From MHLP01 sp043736515 (GTDB lineage Bacteria; Patescibacteriota; Minisyncoccia; Phycocordibacterales; UBA6899): a stretch of DNA of 20,083 bases. The position numbers and the translations under genes are program-made. The notes under the pieces were generated by a model. It saw nothing but the letters and a program-made list of their open reading frames with translations, had not been told where the DNA came from and did not search any database. Shown piece after piece: positions 1-6,949 of this stretch. The stretch is taken from NCBI GenBank assembly GCA_043736515.1, contig JAYTCK010000052.1:1-20083 (forward strand). The letters are read 5' to 3'. The first letter of the stretch is position 1. Each line of letters opens with the position of its first letter.

Positions 1-144
1 AACGTATCGTCCGGATTTCATTATATACTATAAAATCAATATTGTCAATATGGCTGTGTGTAAATATTTTTATGATAAAAGTCACCTCCGTATGAGAAAA
101 ACCAACAACGAATTTTCTTCGTGCTTTTAATAAGTTATCCCCAT

Positions 145-173
145 TTAAGAGTTAGCCCAATAGAAGGTAGAAT
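145..173 (+). promoter_or_regulatory. Putative nrdJ promoter
   Basis: A -35-like TTAAGA (145-150) and a -10-like TAGAAT (168-173) are separated by 17 nt. Transcription would start near 180, immediately before the first leader hairpin and about 140 nt upstream of the nrdJ start codon. This is inference from motif spacing; the -35 is weak. Confidence 0.4.
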
Positions 174-182
174 AGGGATATA

Positions 183-272
183 AACACCTCGAAATTACAG
201 TTTCGAGGTGTTCATTGTCAAAAACAGCCCCGCCCTAAAAAATTTCATCTCATTATTTTTTAGGGCGGGGCT
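183..272 (+). promoter_or_regulatory. Two-hairpin leader upstream of nrdJ
   Basis: Hairpin 1 is a perfect 12-bp stem (183-194 with 201-212, loop TTACAG). Hairpin 2 is a perfect 18-bp stem (226-243 with 255-272) with an 11-nt loop; its GC-rich half GCCCCGCCC is at the base and its A/T half is next to the loop. Neither has a good U-tract on the plus strand. Hairpin 2 read on the minus strand is followed by a run of five T, so it could terminate a minus-strand transcript. As part of the nrdJ 5' UTR the pair could be an attenuator or a stability element. No cobalamin riboswitch signature was seen. Confidence 0.55.
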
Positions 273-318
273 GGCTTTGTCAGTATTTATATTATTCATA
301 GTTCAACCCACCCCACAT

Positions 319-2637
319 ATGCCAAACGCACCCACACGTAAGGCCGGTTCATCAAAGAAAGCTGCCTCGATAAAAGGCAAGGTCACCAAGGTGACATTAA
401 AAGAAGTTCGGAAGCGCGACGGCACCACTCAGCTGTTCGACAGAGAGCGCGTGAAGAGTGCGATTTATCGCGCGATGCTTGCCTGTGAAGAAGGGGGAGA
501 GGCCGATGCAGAAAAAGTCACCCTCGCTGTCGTCAGCGCTCTAGAAAAAGAAACAAAAGAGCGCAAAGACTATTTGCCGACGGTTGAAGACGTGCAGGAT
601 GTCGTCGAAACGGAGCTTATTTTCAAAGATTTTGCCAAGACAGCGAAAGGATATATTCTCTATCGCGAAGAGCACAAGAAGATCCGTGAACAGGTGGGTA
701 TTGTCCCGGAGCGAGTGAAGGAACTCGCGCGCGACAGTAAGAATTATTTTCGTAATTCACTCGCTGAATTTGTATACTATCGTTCATACTCACGCTGGAT
801 CGAACACGAAGGTCGCCGCGAAACATGGATCGAGACCGTCGATCGCTACATGTCGTTCATGCGCGAAAACCTCGACAAAAAGTTGAACGAAAAAGAGTAC
901 GATGAACTTCGCGAAGCGATTCTGAAGCATGAAGTCATGCCATCAATGCGTCTCATGTGGAGTGCGGGACCTGCTGCACACAAAACAAACGTGTGTGGGT
1001 ACAACTGTTCATTCATCGCACCTTCGAAGCTTAAAGATTTCGGAGAGATCATGTATCTTTCGATGTGCGGCACGGGTGTGGGGTTCTCTGTCGAAAGTCT
1101 GACGGTGCAGCAACTGCCGCAGATCAAAAAGCAGACAGGCAAAATGGTAAAGACGCATGTGATCGGGGACTCGAAAGAGGGGTGGGCAGATGCGTTCGTC
1201 TATGCACTTGAAACATGGTGGAACGGTGAGGATTTGAAGTTCGACTACTCGCAGTTGCGCCTCGCAGGAGCACGCCTCATGACGATGGGCGGCAAGTCAT
1301 CGGGTCCGGAACCTCTTCGTTCGCTCATCGATTTTTCTCGCGAGAAAATACTCCGAAGGCAGGGACGACGTCTGACCAATCTCGATGTGCATGACATCAT
1401 CTGTAAGATCGGTGAAGTTGTTGTTTCTGGTGGAGTACGCCGGAGTGCACTCATCTCGCTCTCAGACCTCGATGATTATGAAATGCGCCACGCTAAGGAC
1501 GGCCAATTTTATCTCACTGAACCACAGCGTATGATGTCCAACAATTCCGCAGTCTATACCGACAAGCCTTCAGCTGCAGAATTCATGGATGAGTGGATTG
1601 CGCTTATGAAGTCCGGCTCAGGAGAGCGCGGTATCTTCAATCGCGGTTCGCTTATGTCCCAGATTCCTGAACGCCGCAAAAAACCACTCTCGCGCGGCAT
1701 TGATACGTGCGGCACAAACCCTTGTGGTGAGATCATTCTCAAATCAAAACAATTTTGTAATTTGACCGAAGTGGTTATTCGCGCCGAAGACACGAAAGCG
1801 TCGCTGATGAGAAAAATGCGTCTTGCAAGTATGCTCGGGACATATCAATCGACGCTGACGAACTTCAAGTATCTTTCCAAAGAGTGGAAGAAGAACTGCG
1901 AAGAAGAACGCCTGCTCGGAGTCTCGATCACGGGGCAGTGGGATAATCCTGCACTTGTGCATGACAAAAAGCTTCTTGAGGAGCTCCGCGACGAAGCGGT
2001 CGCCATCAACAAGCAGTATGCAAAACGTTTTGGGATCAATCAGTCGACCTCAGTAACGTGCGTGAAGCCTTCGGGCACCGTTTCGCAACTCGTTGATGCA
2101 GCAAGTGGTATGCACCCTCGCCACGCAGAGTACTATATTCGTCGCATCCGCATCTCGGCGACCGACGGACTGTTTAAAATGCTCCGCGATCAGGGAATCC
2201 CGTTCAATCCCGAAGTGGGGCAGAGCGCAGAGAGCGCCGTCACCTATGTGATCGACTTCCCCGTGAAGGCACCAAAAGGCTCGGTTTACAAAAACGACAT
2301 TACCGCCCTCGAACAGCTCGCACACTGGAAGCTCATCAAAGAGCATTACACCGAGCACAATCCTTCCGTGACGGTATCAGTGGGGGAGAATGAGTGGCTC
2401 GCCGTCGCGTCATGGGTGTATGACAACTGGGATCTTGTGGGCGGACTATCGTTTCTTCCGCGCGCCGATCATGTATATCAGCTTGCGCCGTACGAAGAGA
2501 TCACCGAAGAGCGTTTCGGGGAACTCTCCAAGCGCTGGGAAAATATCGATTTCTCGAAGATTGTTTCTTACGAGAAGGTAGACGAAACTCAAGGGGCAAA
2601 AGAACTTGCCTGCGTTAGTGGCGTCTGCGAAATTTAA
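319..2637 (+). CDS. nrdJ: Adenosylcobalamin-dependent ribonucleoside-triphosphate reductase (class II)
   Basis: Reduces ribonucleoside triphosphates to dNTPs in the cytoplasm using a cobalamin-generated thiyl radical. The 772-residue product has an N-terminal ATP-cone (about residues 20-125, allosteric nucleotide binding) and then the reductase barrel. Visible catalytic features are the N-P-C-G-E motif (Cys469 radical-site, Glu471), Cys480 eleven residues later (matching the spacing of the active-site redox cysteine in the Lactobacillus RTPR family), an upstream Cys pair in NVCGYNCSF (226 and 230), and a C-terminal C-x4-C shuttle (Cys765, Cys770) that relays reducing equivalents. The reading frame is open from a GTG at 208, but that start lies inside a hairpin and its extra 37 residues are non-homologous, so ATG 319 is chosen; no Shine-Dalgarno is visible. 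Length and motifs indicate an intact enzyme. The glutaredoxin at 18064 could be an electron donor, which is speculation. Confidence 0.95.
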   Translation: MPNAPTRKAGSSKKAASIKGKVTKVTLKEVRKRDGTTQLFDRERVKSAIYRAMLACEEGGEADAEKVTLAVVSALEKETKERKDYLPTVEDVQDVVETELIFKDFAKTAKGYILYREEHKKIREQVGIVPERVKELARDSKNYFRNSLAEFVYYRSYSRWIEHEGRRETWIETVDRYMSFMRENLDKKLNEKEYDELREAILKHEVMPSMRLMWSAGPAAHKTNVCGYNCSFIAPSKLKDFGEIMYLSMCGTGVGFSVESLTVQQLPQIKKQTGKMVKTHVIGDSKEGWADAFVYALETWWNGEDLKFDYSQLRLAGARLMTMGGKSSGPEPLRSLIDFSREKILRRQGRRLTNLDVHDIICKIGEVVVSGGVRRSALISLSDLDDYEMRHAKDGQFYLTEPQRMMSNNSAVYTDKPSAAEFMDEWIALMKSGSGERGIFNRGSLMSQIPERRKKPLSRGIDTCGTNPCGEIILKSKQFCNLTEVVIRAEDTKASLMRKMRLASMLGTYQSTLTNFKYLSKEWKKNCEEERLLGVSITGQWDNPALVHDKKLLEELRDEAVAINKQYAKRFGINQSTSVTCVKPSGTVSQLVDAASGMHPRHAEYYIRRIRISATDGLFKMLRDQGIPFNPEVGQSAESAVTYVIDFPVKAPKGSVYKNDITALEQLAHWKLIKEHYTEHNPSVTVSVGENEWLAVASWVYDNWDLVGGLSFLPRADHVYQLAPYEEITEERFGELSKRWENIDFSKIVSYEKVDETQGAKELACVSGVCEI

Positions 2638-2655
2638 TCCGATTTTTGCGCACTT

Positions 2656-2664
2656 TGTTATAGT
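2656..2664 (+). promoter_or_regulatory. Extended -10 promoter, near-leaderless
   Basis: TGT followed by TATAGT is an extended -10. The predicted start of transcription is 2671, two bases before the ATG at 2673. There is no Shine-Dalgarno. Confidence 0.45.
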
Positions 2665-2672
2665 TATATAAT

Positions 2673-2903
2673 ATGGGAAATCCAAATGATTCGGTGAAAA
2701 AAACAGAAGACTCGGTGACTACTAAAAAAATAAATACAGATATTACAAAAACTTTTGTCCCACTTGTAATGTTTGGTTGCATGTATGTGGGATTTAAGTT
2801 TGGTGGAGTATTGGCTGTACTGCCCGCTGTTGCGATTGGGCTCTTTTTAGGGCTTTGGCTTGATAAAAAATTTCCAGGAGGTTGGCGAGACCTACAGAAA
2901 TAA
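2673..2903 (+). CDS. Small AtpZ/AtpI-like membrane protein
   Basis: A 76-residue protein with a charged N-terminus (about 25 residues rich in K, D, T) and two membrane segments (about 28-45 and 47-63), the second ending in the motif G-L-F-L-G-L-W-L-D-K-K. A glycine-rich helix ending in WLDKK is typical of the AtpZ/AtpI family, small proteins encoded near F0F1-ATPase operons and linked to ATP synthase assembly or Mg2+/Ca2+ transport. No ATP synthase genes occur in this window, so the assignment rests on motif and topology alone. It follows nrdJ by 35 nt with its own putative promoter and ends in a hairpin terminator. Alternative: an unrelated two-helix membrane peptide. Confidence 0.6.
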   Translation: MGNPNDSVKKTEDSVTTKKINTDITKTFVPLVMFGCMYVGFKFGGVLAVLPAVAIGLFLGLWLDKKFPGGWRDLQK

Positions 2904-2917
2904 ATATTAAGAAATAA

Positions 2918-2944
2918 AAAATCCAAGGGGAGTCCTTGGATTTT
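2918..2944 (+). terminator. Rho-independent terminator after the AtpZ-like gene
   Basis: An 11-bp stem (AAAATCCAAGG with its complement), 5-nt loop and T-run inside the 3' arm. The same core arms recur at 3774-3794. Confidence 0.7.
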
Positions 2945-3095
2945 AGTAGGAGTTTCAAATTACATAGGGTACCCCTATGTAGTTGCATGCGCGGATAGCT
3001 ATAGCCTCGCTTTGCTCGGGGGAGAAACAGGAGTCATTCAACCCTGGGGGGGTTGGGGTCAGACCTCAATACTTTAGGAAATATGTGTTGTGTAT
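2945..3095. other. Non-coding stretch with small palindromes
   Basis: No gene is visible. It holds a 9-bp hairpin (2961-2969 with 2973-2981, loop TAC), a G-rich tract, and GGGGTCAGACCTC at 3055-3067. The last resembles the GGGGTCAGA-type ends I associate with REP/IS200-like palindromic elements in other bacteria; this is a recollection-based resemblance only. Confidence 0.3.
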
Positions 3096-3118
3096 AAAAA
3101 ACCCCGCTGGGGCGGGGT
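3096..3118 (-). terminator. Terminator of erpA
   Basis: On the minus strand a 7-bp GC-rich stem (ACCCCGC with GCGGGGT, 4-nt loop) is followed by six T. It lies 7 nt past the erpA stop codon. Confidence 0.8.
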
Positions 3119-3124
3119 GGGTTT

Positions 3125-3463
3125 TTAGACGGTGAAGCTTGAGCCGCAGCCGCAGGTGTTTTTTGCATTGGGGTTACTAATGATAAATCGCGAGCCCTCA
3201 AGTTTTTCTTCGTAATCGACAGTTGCACCTCCCAGATAGATGTAACTCATCGGGTCAACGAGGAACGTCACGCCATCAACGACGAAAGTCGTGTCGTCAG
3301 CATTCGGCACCTCGTCGAAGGTGAAGCCGTAGTTAAACCCGGAACATCCGCCACCTTCCACAAAGACACGCAACTTAAGATTAGGATTGCCCTCATCCAC
3401 GATAAGCTGTTTCACCCGTGCTACAGACGCGTCAGTGAATATCATCGCCGCTTGTGCATTCAT
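3125..3463 (-). CDS. erpA: Iron-sulfur cluster insertion protein, ErpA/IscA (HesB) family
   Basis: A-type carrier that accepts Fe-S clusters and delivers them to apo-enzymes in the cytoplasm. The 112-residue length is close to E. coli ErpA. All three cluster ligands are present: Cys40 in GGGCSGF and Cys104/Cys106 in NTCGCGSSF. The segment DPMSYIYLGGATVDYEEKL followed by NPNA matches the ErpA subtype better than IscA. ATG 3463 is chosen because the minus strand has GAAAGGA about 7 nt upstream, whereas upstream in-frame starts lack a ribosome site. No isc or suf genes are adjacent. It has its own promoter and terminator, so it looks monocistronic. Confidence 0.93.
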   Translation of the reverse strand: MNAQAAMIFTDASVARVKQLIVDEGNPNLKLRVFVEGGGCSGFNYGFTFDEVPNADDTTFVVDGVTFLVDPMSYIYLGGATVDYEEKLEGSRFIISNPNAKNTCGCGSSFTV

Positions 3464-3493
3464 TTTATTTCCTTTCAACACACATCCTTTCGA

Positions 3494-3521
3494 ACAATAG
3501 CAAAACTGGTGCAAAGGGCAA
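3494..3521 (-). promoter_or_regulatory. Putative erpA promoter
   Basis: On the minus strand, TTGCCC (3521-3516), 16 nt, then an extended -10 TGC-TATTGT (3502-3494). Predicted transcription start is about 3487, giving a 23-24-nt leader that contains the Shine-Dalgarno. Confidence 0.45.
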
Positions 3522-3547
3522 ATAAAATGTAATAACCTTTTTTAGCT

Positions 3548-3650
3548 TTCCTTACAGGAACTGTACACCTTTTGCCCAGCTCCAGTTTTGCAATTCAGTA
3601 AACAAAACTGGGGCTGGGTCAAAAGGTCTTGCGAAGCTCCAAGTATTCGC
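3548..3650 (-). repeat. Structured dispersed repeat, copy 1
   Basis: Minus-strand copy of the element also at 14788, 15079 and 19711. Read on the minus strand: a leading hairpin (GCGAA/TTCGC, 3650-3631), a conserved core (3632-3561) folding into a roughly 23-bp imperfect stem with a bulged A and one C-A mismatch, then TACAG and a small hairpin TTCC-TGTAA-GGAA (3560-3548). It ends about 55 nt upstream of the erpA promoter and has the same orientation as erpA. The core matches copies 2 and 3 except around the central loop. Confidence 0.85.
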
Positions 3651-3769
3651 TTCTCACCTCGGCTCGGAAATGAAATAGAAGACTTTTTCACTTCACACCA
3701 CAACGAGTACTTCCATTTTCATCTCCCTTCGGTCGTGAAAACTTAGGTCGCTCACTCTACGTCGGCAAT
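3651..3769. other. Non-coding stretch between repeat copy 1 and a terminator
   Basis: No credible gene, RNA gene or further repeat copy was seen here. The minus strand has a 9-codon open frame starting ATGAAAATG that soon stops; I do not call it a gene. Together with copy 1 this makes up most of the 334-nt gap between erpA and the next gene. Confidence 0.3.
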
Positions 3770-3794
3770 AAAAATCCAAGGGGTACCCTTGGAT
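3770..3794 (-). terminator. Terminator of the 3798-4406 gene
   Basis: On the minus strand a 9-bp stem (ATCCAAGGG with CCCTTGGAT, 3-nt loop) is followed by TTTTT. Nearly the same arms occur in the plus-strand terminator at 2918-2944. Confidence 0.75.
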
Positions 3795-3797
3795 ATA

Positions 3798-4406
3798 TCA
3801 GTCGTCGTTATTGTCGAACAGTTTGCGAAAAAGTTTCACGATGGGAGGCTCCTCAGCACCCGGCGGTTCGGAGTACTCGCCGACGCGCATAATTGTGTGC
3901 TTTCTGCTTAATCGCATTGTGCGGTCTGGCGCTGTATTGAGAGGGACAATCTTCCATCCATCAAGCTCATTGCCGACGATCAACATGACCGGCTTTTCCT
4001 GTGCAAACAGTCGCTTTGCATTGCGCCACATATCGAATGGCCACAGACCATCGCGGTGGGGGGCAAAGACTCCTGCCGCACAGTCGTCGAGTTCTCGAAA
4101 GTGATAGCGCAATTTCAGGCGGTCTTCTTTGTACAGAGGACGTTTTTTTAGTGAGCCGGGCGAGGGTGGAAGTGCAGACTTCGTGAGCATGAACAATAGT
4201 GCATATGCAAGATAGGAGCCGATAAAGTTGTTTTTGCGGAGCTCCTCCATTTCGCGCACCTGTTTCAGCGAGTGTGCGGTACCGTAAATCTCAACTTTAT
4301 CTCGAAAACAACAGAGTGCAGGGGAGGCGCGCACGAGCGCATCAAATTTCTCCTCCAACTTTTTTGAAACACAGGGCGGGTAGTGCACAAAAAGCTTATC
4401 CGACAT
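3798..4406 (-). CDS. Hypothetical protein (202 residues), unrecognised
   Basis: Not recognised. The start is ATG 4406 because TGGAG lies 7 nt upstream on the minus strand; an in-frame TTG at 4436 lacks such support. The protein is soluble-looking, rich in K, R, L and P, with no signal peptide; one hydrophobic patch (FIGSYLAYALLFMLT) could be a buried helix. A mid-region rich in aromatic, Asp and Arg residues (LRYHFRELDDC, WPFDMWRN) is followed by a beta-like stretch (PVMLIVGNELDGWKIVPLN) and a Pro/Glu-rich tail. It is monocistronic, with a dedicated terminator, and divergent from the 4519 gene across a 112-nt shared intergenic region. Function unknown. Confidence 0.8.
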   Translation of the reverse strand: MSDKLFVHYPPCVSKKLEEKFDALVRASPALCCFRDKVEIYGTAHSLKQVREMEELRKNNFIGSYLAYALLFMLTKSALPPSPGSLKKRPLYKEDRLKLRYHFRELDDCAAGVFAPHRDGLWPFDMWRNAKRLFAQEKPVMLIVGNELDGWKIVPLNTAPDRTMRLSRKHTIMRVGEYSEPPGAEEPPIVKLFRKLFDNNDD

Positions 4407-4501
4407 ATGGATGCTCCAAGTACTAATCTTGTTCAAGTGTACACTACGTGAATGTTATGTGAACTTGTTCGCGAAGTATTTATGCTAGAAAATTCCGGAT
4501 T

Positions 4502-4510
4502 TGGTATAAT
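4502..4510 (+). promoter_or_regulatory. Extended -10 promoter, near-leaderless
   Basis: TGG followed by a perfect TATAAT (4505-4510). Predicted transcription start is 4517, two bases before the ATG. No good -35 and no Shine-Dalgarno. Confidence 0.6.
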
Positions 4511-4518
4511 GCAGAATT

Positions 4519-5133
4519 ATGGAAAACAAACCTTTTCCCTCGAGCTATGTTATTGCCCTTTGCGTGCTCGCACTCGCAGCACTTGGGGTATATTTTCTCG
4601 CACCTGATTCAGAAAAAGAGAGCATGGGAGCGTCGACTTCTACCCCCCAGATTTCAATACTTGAGAATTCCGAGCAATACGAAAATGCCACACAGGGTGT
4701 TGCTTTCGATTACCCCACGGGATACGTACTCGACGAAAAAGAGCGGGGCGATGCGCGTCGTGCACACTACGCTATTGTGCTCATTCGGAGTGAAGATAGT
4801 GAACCTCGTGTAAATAGCGAGGGTCCCACCTCGGTCAATATCGATCTCTACCAAAATAATCAGGGCAAGCAAACGCTTGTGGGATGGCTTACGGGCAGCA
4901 ATAATTCAAACGTTAAACTTTCTGACGGTACGTACACCGCAACCACCGTAGATGGGCGTGAAGCAATTGTGTATCGATGGTCGGGTCTGTATGAAGGGGA
5001 GACGACTCTATTCCTCCACGACGATACGGTTGTCGCAGTTACAGTGACATTTATAACGCCCGAGGATGAAAATATTGCTACCTACAAGGCGATACTTTCT
5101 TCTCTCCGACTTTCTGAAAAAACCGAAAAATAA
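4519..5133 (+). CDS. Membrane-anchored exported protein with a PsbP-like domain
   Basis: A 204-residue protein: short N-terminus, one membrane segment or signal anchor (about residues 9-28, VIALCVLALAALGVYFLA), a Ser/Thr-rich linker, then an extracytoplasmic domain (about 50-200). Within it, GVAFDYPTGYVLDEKE near the start and YKAILSSLRL at the end resemble PsbP-like domains common in hypothetical exported proteins. No catalytic residues are evident. It is the first gene of a two-gene unit with the sugar dehydrogenase-like protein 5 nt downstream, so both products probably act outside the membrane, perhaps together. The family call is inference from sequence style. Confidence 0.7.
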   Translation: MENKPFPSSYVIALCVLALAALGVYFLAPDSEKESMGASTSTPQISILENSEQYENATQGVAFDYPTGYVLDEKERGDARRAHYAIVLIRSEDSEPRVNSEGPTSVNIDLYQNNQGKQTLVGWLTGSNNSNVKLSDGTYTATTVDGREAIVYRWSGLYEGETTLFLHDDTVVAVTVTFITPEDENIATYKAILSSLRLSEKTEK

Positions 5134-5138
5134 TTTTT

Positions 5139-6362
5139 ATGAAAAAATTCTATTACCTCCTCGGTTTTACTTTCACAGTATTTATCGTAGTGGGTTACTT
5201 TGCTGCTACGTACAAAAGTTTTAATCTCCCGTTCAAGTCACCCATCCCGGAAAATAGCGATGGAACTAAACGCCTCCCGTTTGTCATTCCTTCCGGATTT
5301 TCCATGTCGATATTTGCCGAGGGCGCGACGGGTGCGCGGGTGATCGCCTTTGGCCCCAAAGGTGTCATGCTGGTGAGTGCACCCAAAGAAGGCAAAGTGG
5401 TTGCGCTTCCTGATGATGACTATGACGGACGGGCGGACAGAATCGTCGCTGTCGTAGAAAATCTGGACTACCCCCACGGTCTTGCATTTCGCTGCACAGA
5501 CCCCTTACTACCAGATCTGTGTACGCTTTATATTGGAGAAACCGCTGCGGTGAGTGCGTTTGATTATGATCCGGTGGCGATGAAGGCGACAAACAGAAGG
5601 AAACTCGTCGATCTTCCTAGTGACGGGCTTACTCCACATGTGACGCGAACACTACTGTTTATGCCGGTTCCCAATGAAGACACACTGCTCATTTCTGTGG
5701 GCTCATCGTGTAATGTGTGTAGTGAGAAAGACTCGCGACGTGCAACGATTATTGCATATAACGTTGTAACCAAAAAAATAGAGGAGTTTGCGCGTGGTTT
5801 ACGTAACACCGTATTTATGGATATTCACCCGGTCACGGGCGCTATCTGGGGGACTGAGATGGGTCGTGATGGACTCGGAAATGATATTCCTCCAGATGAA
5901 ATTAATATAATCGAGAAAGGAAAAAATTACGGATGGCCAAATTGTTATGGCAACAATGTGCACGATGATGTCTTTGATAAAAATACATATATCAGAAATC
6001 CGTGTATGTCACCTCACGAAACCCCGTCGCTTATCGACATACAAGCACACTCGGCTCCGCTCGGACTTGCATTCATTCCCGAGAAAGGCTGGCCCGAAGA
6101 GCTTTGGTACAACATGCTTGTCGCATATCATGGTTCGTGGAACAGAGACGAACCAACAGGATACAAAATTGTACGATTTCCACTTGATGGAGAAGGGAAG
6201 CTCATGGGAGAACCAGTTGATTTTATTACCGGTTGGCTTAGCGGAGAAGGAACGCGTATCGGGCGGCCAGCTGATATCAAAGTATTATCTGGTGGCAGTA
6301 TGTACATCTCAGACGATCAGTCGGGAAATATCTATAAACTCATTCGCACGGAAGTCCCATAG
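5139..6362 (+). CDS. PQQ-type glucose/sorbosone dehydrogenase-like beta-propeller protein
   Basis: A 407-residue protein with an N-terminal signal anchor (about residues 4-24) and an extracytoplasmic six-bladed propeller of the GSDH/L-sorbosone dehydrogenase family, which oxidises sugars with a PQQ cofactor. Family landmarks in order are PHGLAF then LYIGET (about 110-130), GLRNTVFMDIHP then GTEMGRDGLGND (about 225-250), GKNYGWPNCYG, APLGLAFIP then AYHGSWNRDEPTGYK, and GRPADIKVL then MYISDD at the end. Several Cys residues (in RCTDPLLPDLC, CNVC, and NCYG with NPCM) suggest disulfides. The start follows the upstream stop by 5 nt without a Shine-Dalgarno, suggesting translational coupling. No PQQ synthesis genes are seen here; whether the protein is a true quinoprotein is uncertain. 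Confidence 0.85.
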   Translation: MKKFYYLLGFTFTVFIVVGYFAATYKSFNLPFKSPIPENSDGTKRLPFVIPSGFSMSIFAEGATGARVIAFGPKGVMLVSAPKEGKVVALPDDDYDGRADRIVAVVENLDYPHGLAFRCTDPLLPDLCTLYIGETAAVSAFDYDPVAMKATNRRKLVDLPSDGLTPHVTRTLLFMPVPNEDTLLISVGSSCNVCSEKDSRRATIIAYNVVTKKIEEFARGLRNTVFMDIHPVTGAIWGTEMGRDGLGNDIPPDEINIIEKGKNYGWPNCYGNNVHDDVFDKNTYIRNPCMSPHETPSLIDIQAHSAPLGLAFIPEKGWPEELWYNMLVAYHGSWNRDEPTGYKIVRFPLDGEGKLMGEPVDFITGWLSGEGTRIGRPADIKVLSGGSMYISDDQSGNIYKLIRTEVP

Positions 6363-6366
6363 AGCC

Positions 6367-6401
6367 CCAAGGCAGCCTTAGGAAACCTAAGGCTGCCTTG
6401 G
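6367..6401 (+). terminator. Perfect 16-bp hairpin after the dehydrogenase gene
   Basis: CCAAGGCAGCCTTAGG pairs perfectly with 6386-6401 across an AAA loop. There is no U-tract, so it may be a 3'-end stabiliser or an atypical terminator. It lies just upstream of the rnpB promoter. Confidence 0.55.
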
Positions 6402-6407
6402 TGATTC

Positions 6408-6436
6408 TTGCGCAGTTAAATTATTTGTGCTATAAT
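6408..6436 (+). promoter_or_regulatory. rnpB promoter
   Basis: TTGCGC (6408-6413), 17 nt, then an extended -10 TGC-TATAAT ending at 6436. The predicted start of transcription, 6443, coincides with the start of the RNase P P1 helix, which supports the call. Confidence 0.7.
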
Positions 6437-6442
6437 TAACAT

Positions 6443-6786
6443 TACCCTGCATGAGGCAGTCGCGCCGATTTTACAAAGATCGGTGAGGAAAGTCCGAACT
6501 CCCACTCTGTTTTAAGGGTTAAGAAGGTAGCGGGTAATTCCCGTCGTCCGCAAGGATAGAGGTGCGAGCAGTGACGCCCAACGCGAAAGTGAAGGGGTCC
6601 TCTCAATTTATTGGGAGGATAATCCCGCCGAAATGCGGGAGTGAAACGGCTAAATCCTTACTTGGGTGCAAGGCCGTGTCCGCCTTTGGGCGGAAGTGCC
6701 GCTCGAGCAGGCCAGTAATGGTCGGCCTAGATAAATGACTGCCACCGCGCAAGCGGGACAGAATTCGGCTTATAAATGCAAGGTAT
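6443..6786 (+). ncRNA. rnpB: RNase P RNA (bacterial type A)
   Basis: Catalytic RNA that trims 5' leaders from precursor tRNAs. The universal 5' core GAGGAAAGTCCG (6485-6496) and 3' core ACAGAATTCGGCTTA (6758-6772), which together form P4, are present. P1 is formed by 6444-6452 with 6776-6784 (8 of 9 pairs). Between them lie the expected helices, including GCAAGGCC near P15/P16 and GGCCTAGATAAATGACTG before the 3' core, both close to the E. coli sequence. At the position of the L15 GGU that pairs with the tRNA CCA end, the sequence reads ACGGCTAAATCC (6646-6657), so GGU seems replaced by GGC. Promoter and terminator flank it exactly. Confidence 0.96.
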
Positions 6787-6790
6787 ATGG

Positions 6791-6818
6791 AAAAACCACC
6801 CAAATCGGGTGGTTTTTT
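6791..6818 (+). terminator. rnpB terminator
   Basis: An 11-bp stem (AAAAACCACCC with its complement, loop AAATC) ending in six T. Confidence 0.88.
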
Positions 6819-6885
6819 CTTTCGCGATATAGTGTTGTGTGGTGTAAGTTTATGCACACTGCTGTCATGTTTTTGCTTTACTACA

Positions 6886-6924
6886 TGTTATACTTTTAGG
6901 TATTACGCTCTTTGGAGGAAGAGC
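6886..6924 (+). promoter_or_regulatory. Promoter and leader hairpin of the O-antigen ligase gene
   Basis: An extended -10 TGT-TATACT (6886-6894) predicts transcription from about 6901 and a 49-nt leader. The leader contains a hairpin GCTCTT/AAGAGC (6907-6912 with 6919-6924) whose loop is TGGAGG, a Shine-Dalgarno-like sequence too far (about 30 nt) from the ATG to act directly. An alternative TATATT at 6935-6940 would give a near-leaderless message. Confidence 0.45.
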
Positions 6925-6949
6925 AATTATTATTTATATTCACAGTATT

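Noticed and set aside
208..318. Upstream GTG start extending nrdJ by 37 residues
   Set aside because: It lies inside the first leader hairpin, the extra codons span the second hairpin, and the resulting residues do not fit the reductase N-terminus.
1..318. Cobalamin riboswitch controlling nrdJ
   Set aside because: No B12-box-like sequence was recognised; only two simple hairpins are present.
3500..3521. Fifth (half) copy of the repeat: GCAAAACTGG then GGGCAAA on the plus strand
   Set aside because: Only short matches to one arm, overlapping the erpA promoter; could be chance.
6907..6924. GGAGG as Shine-Dalgarno of the O-antigen ligase gene
   Set aside because: It is about 30 nt from the start codon and sits in a hairpin loop.
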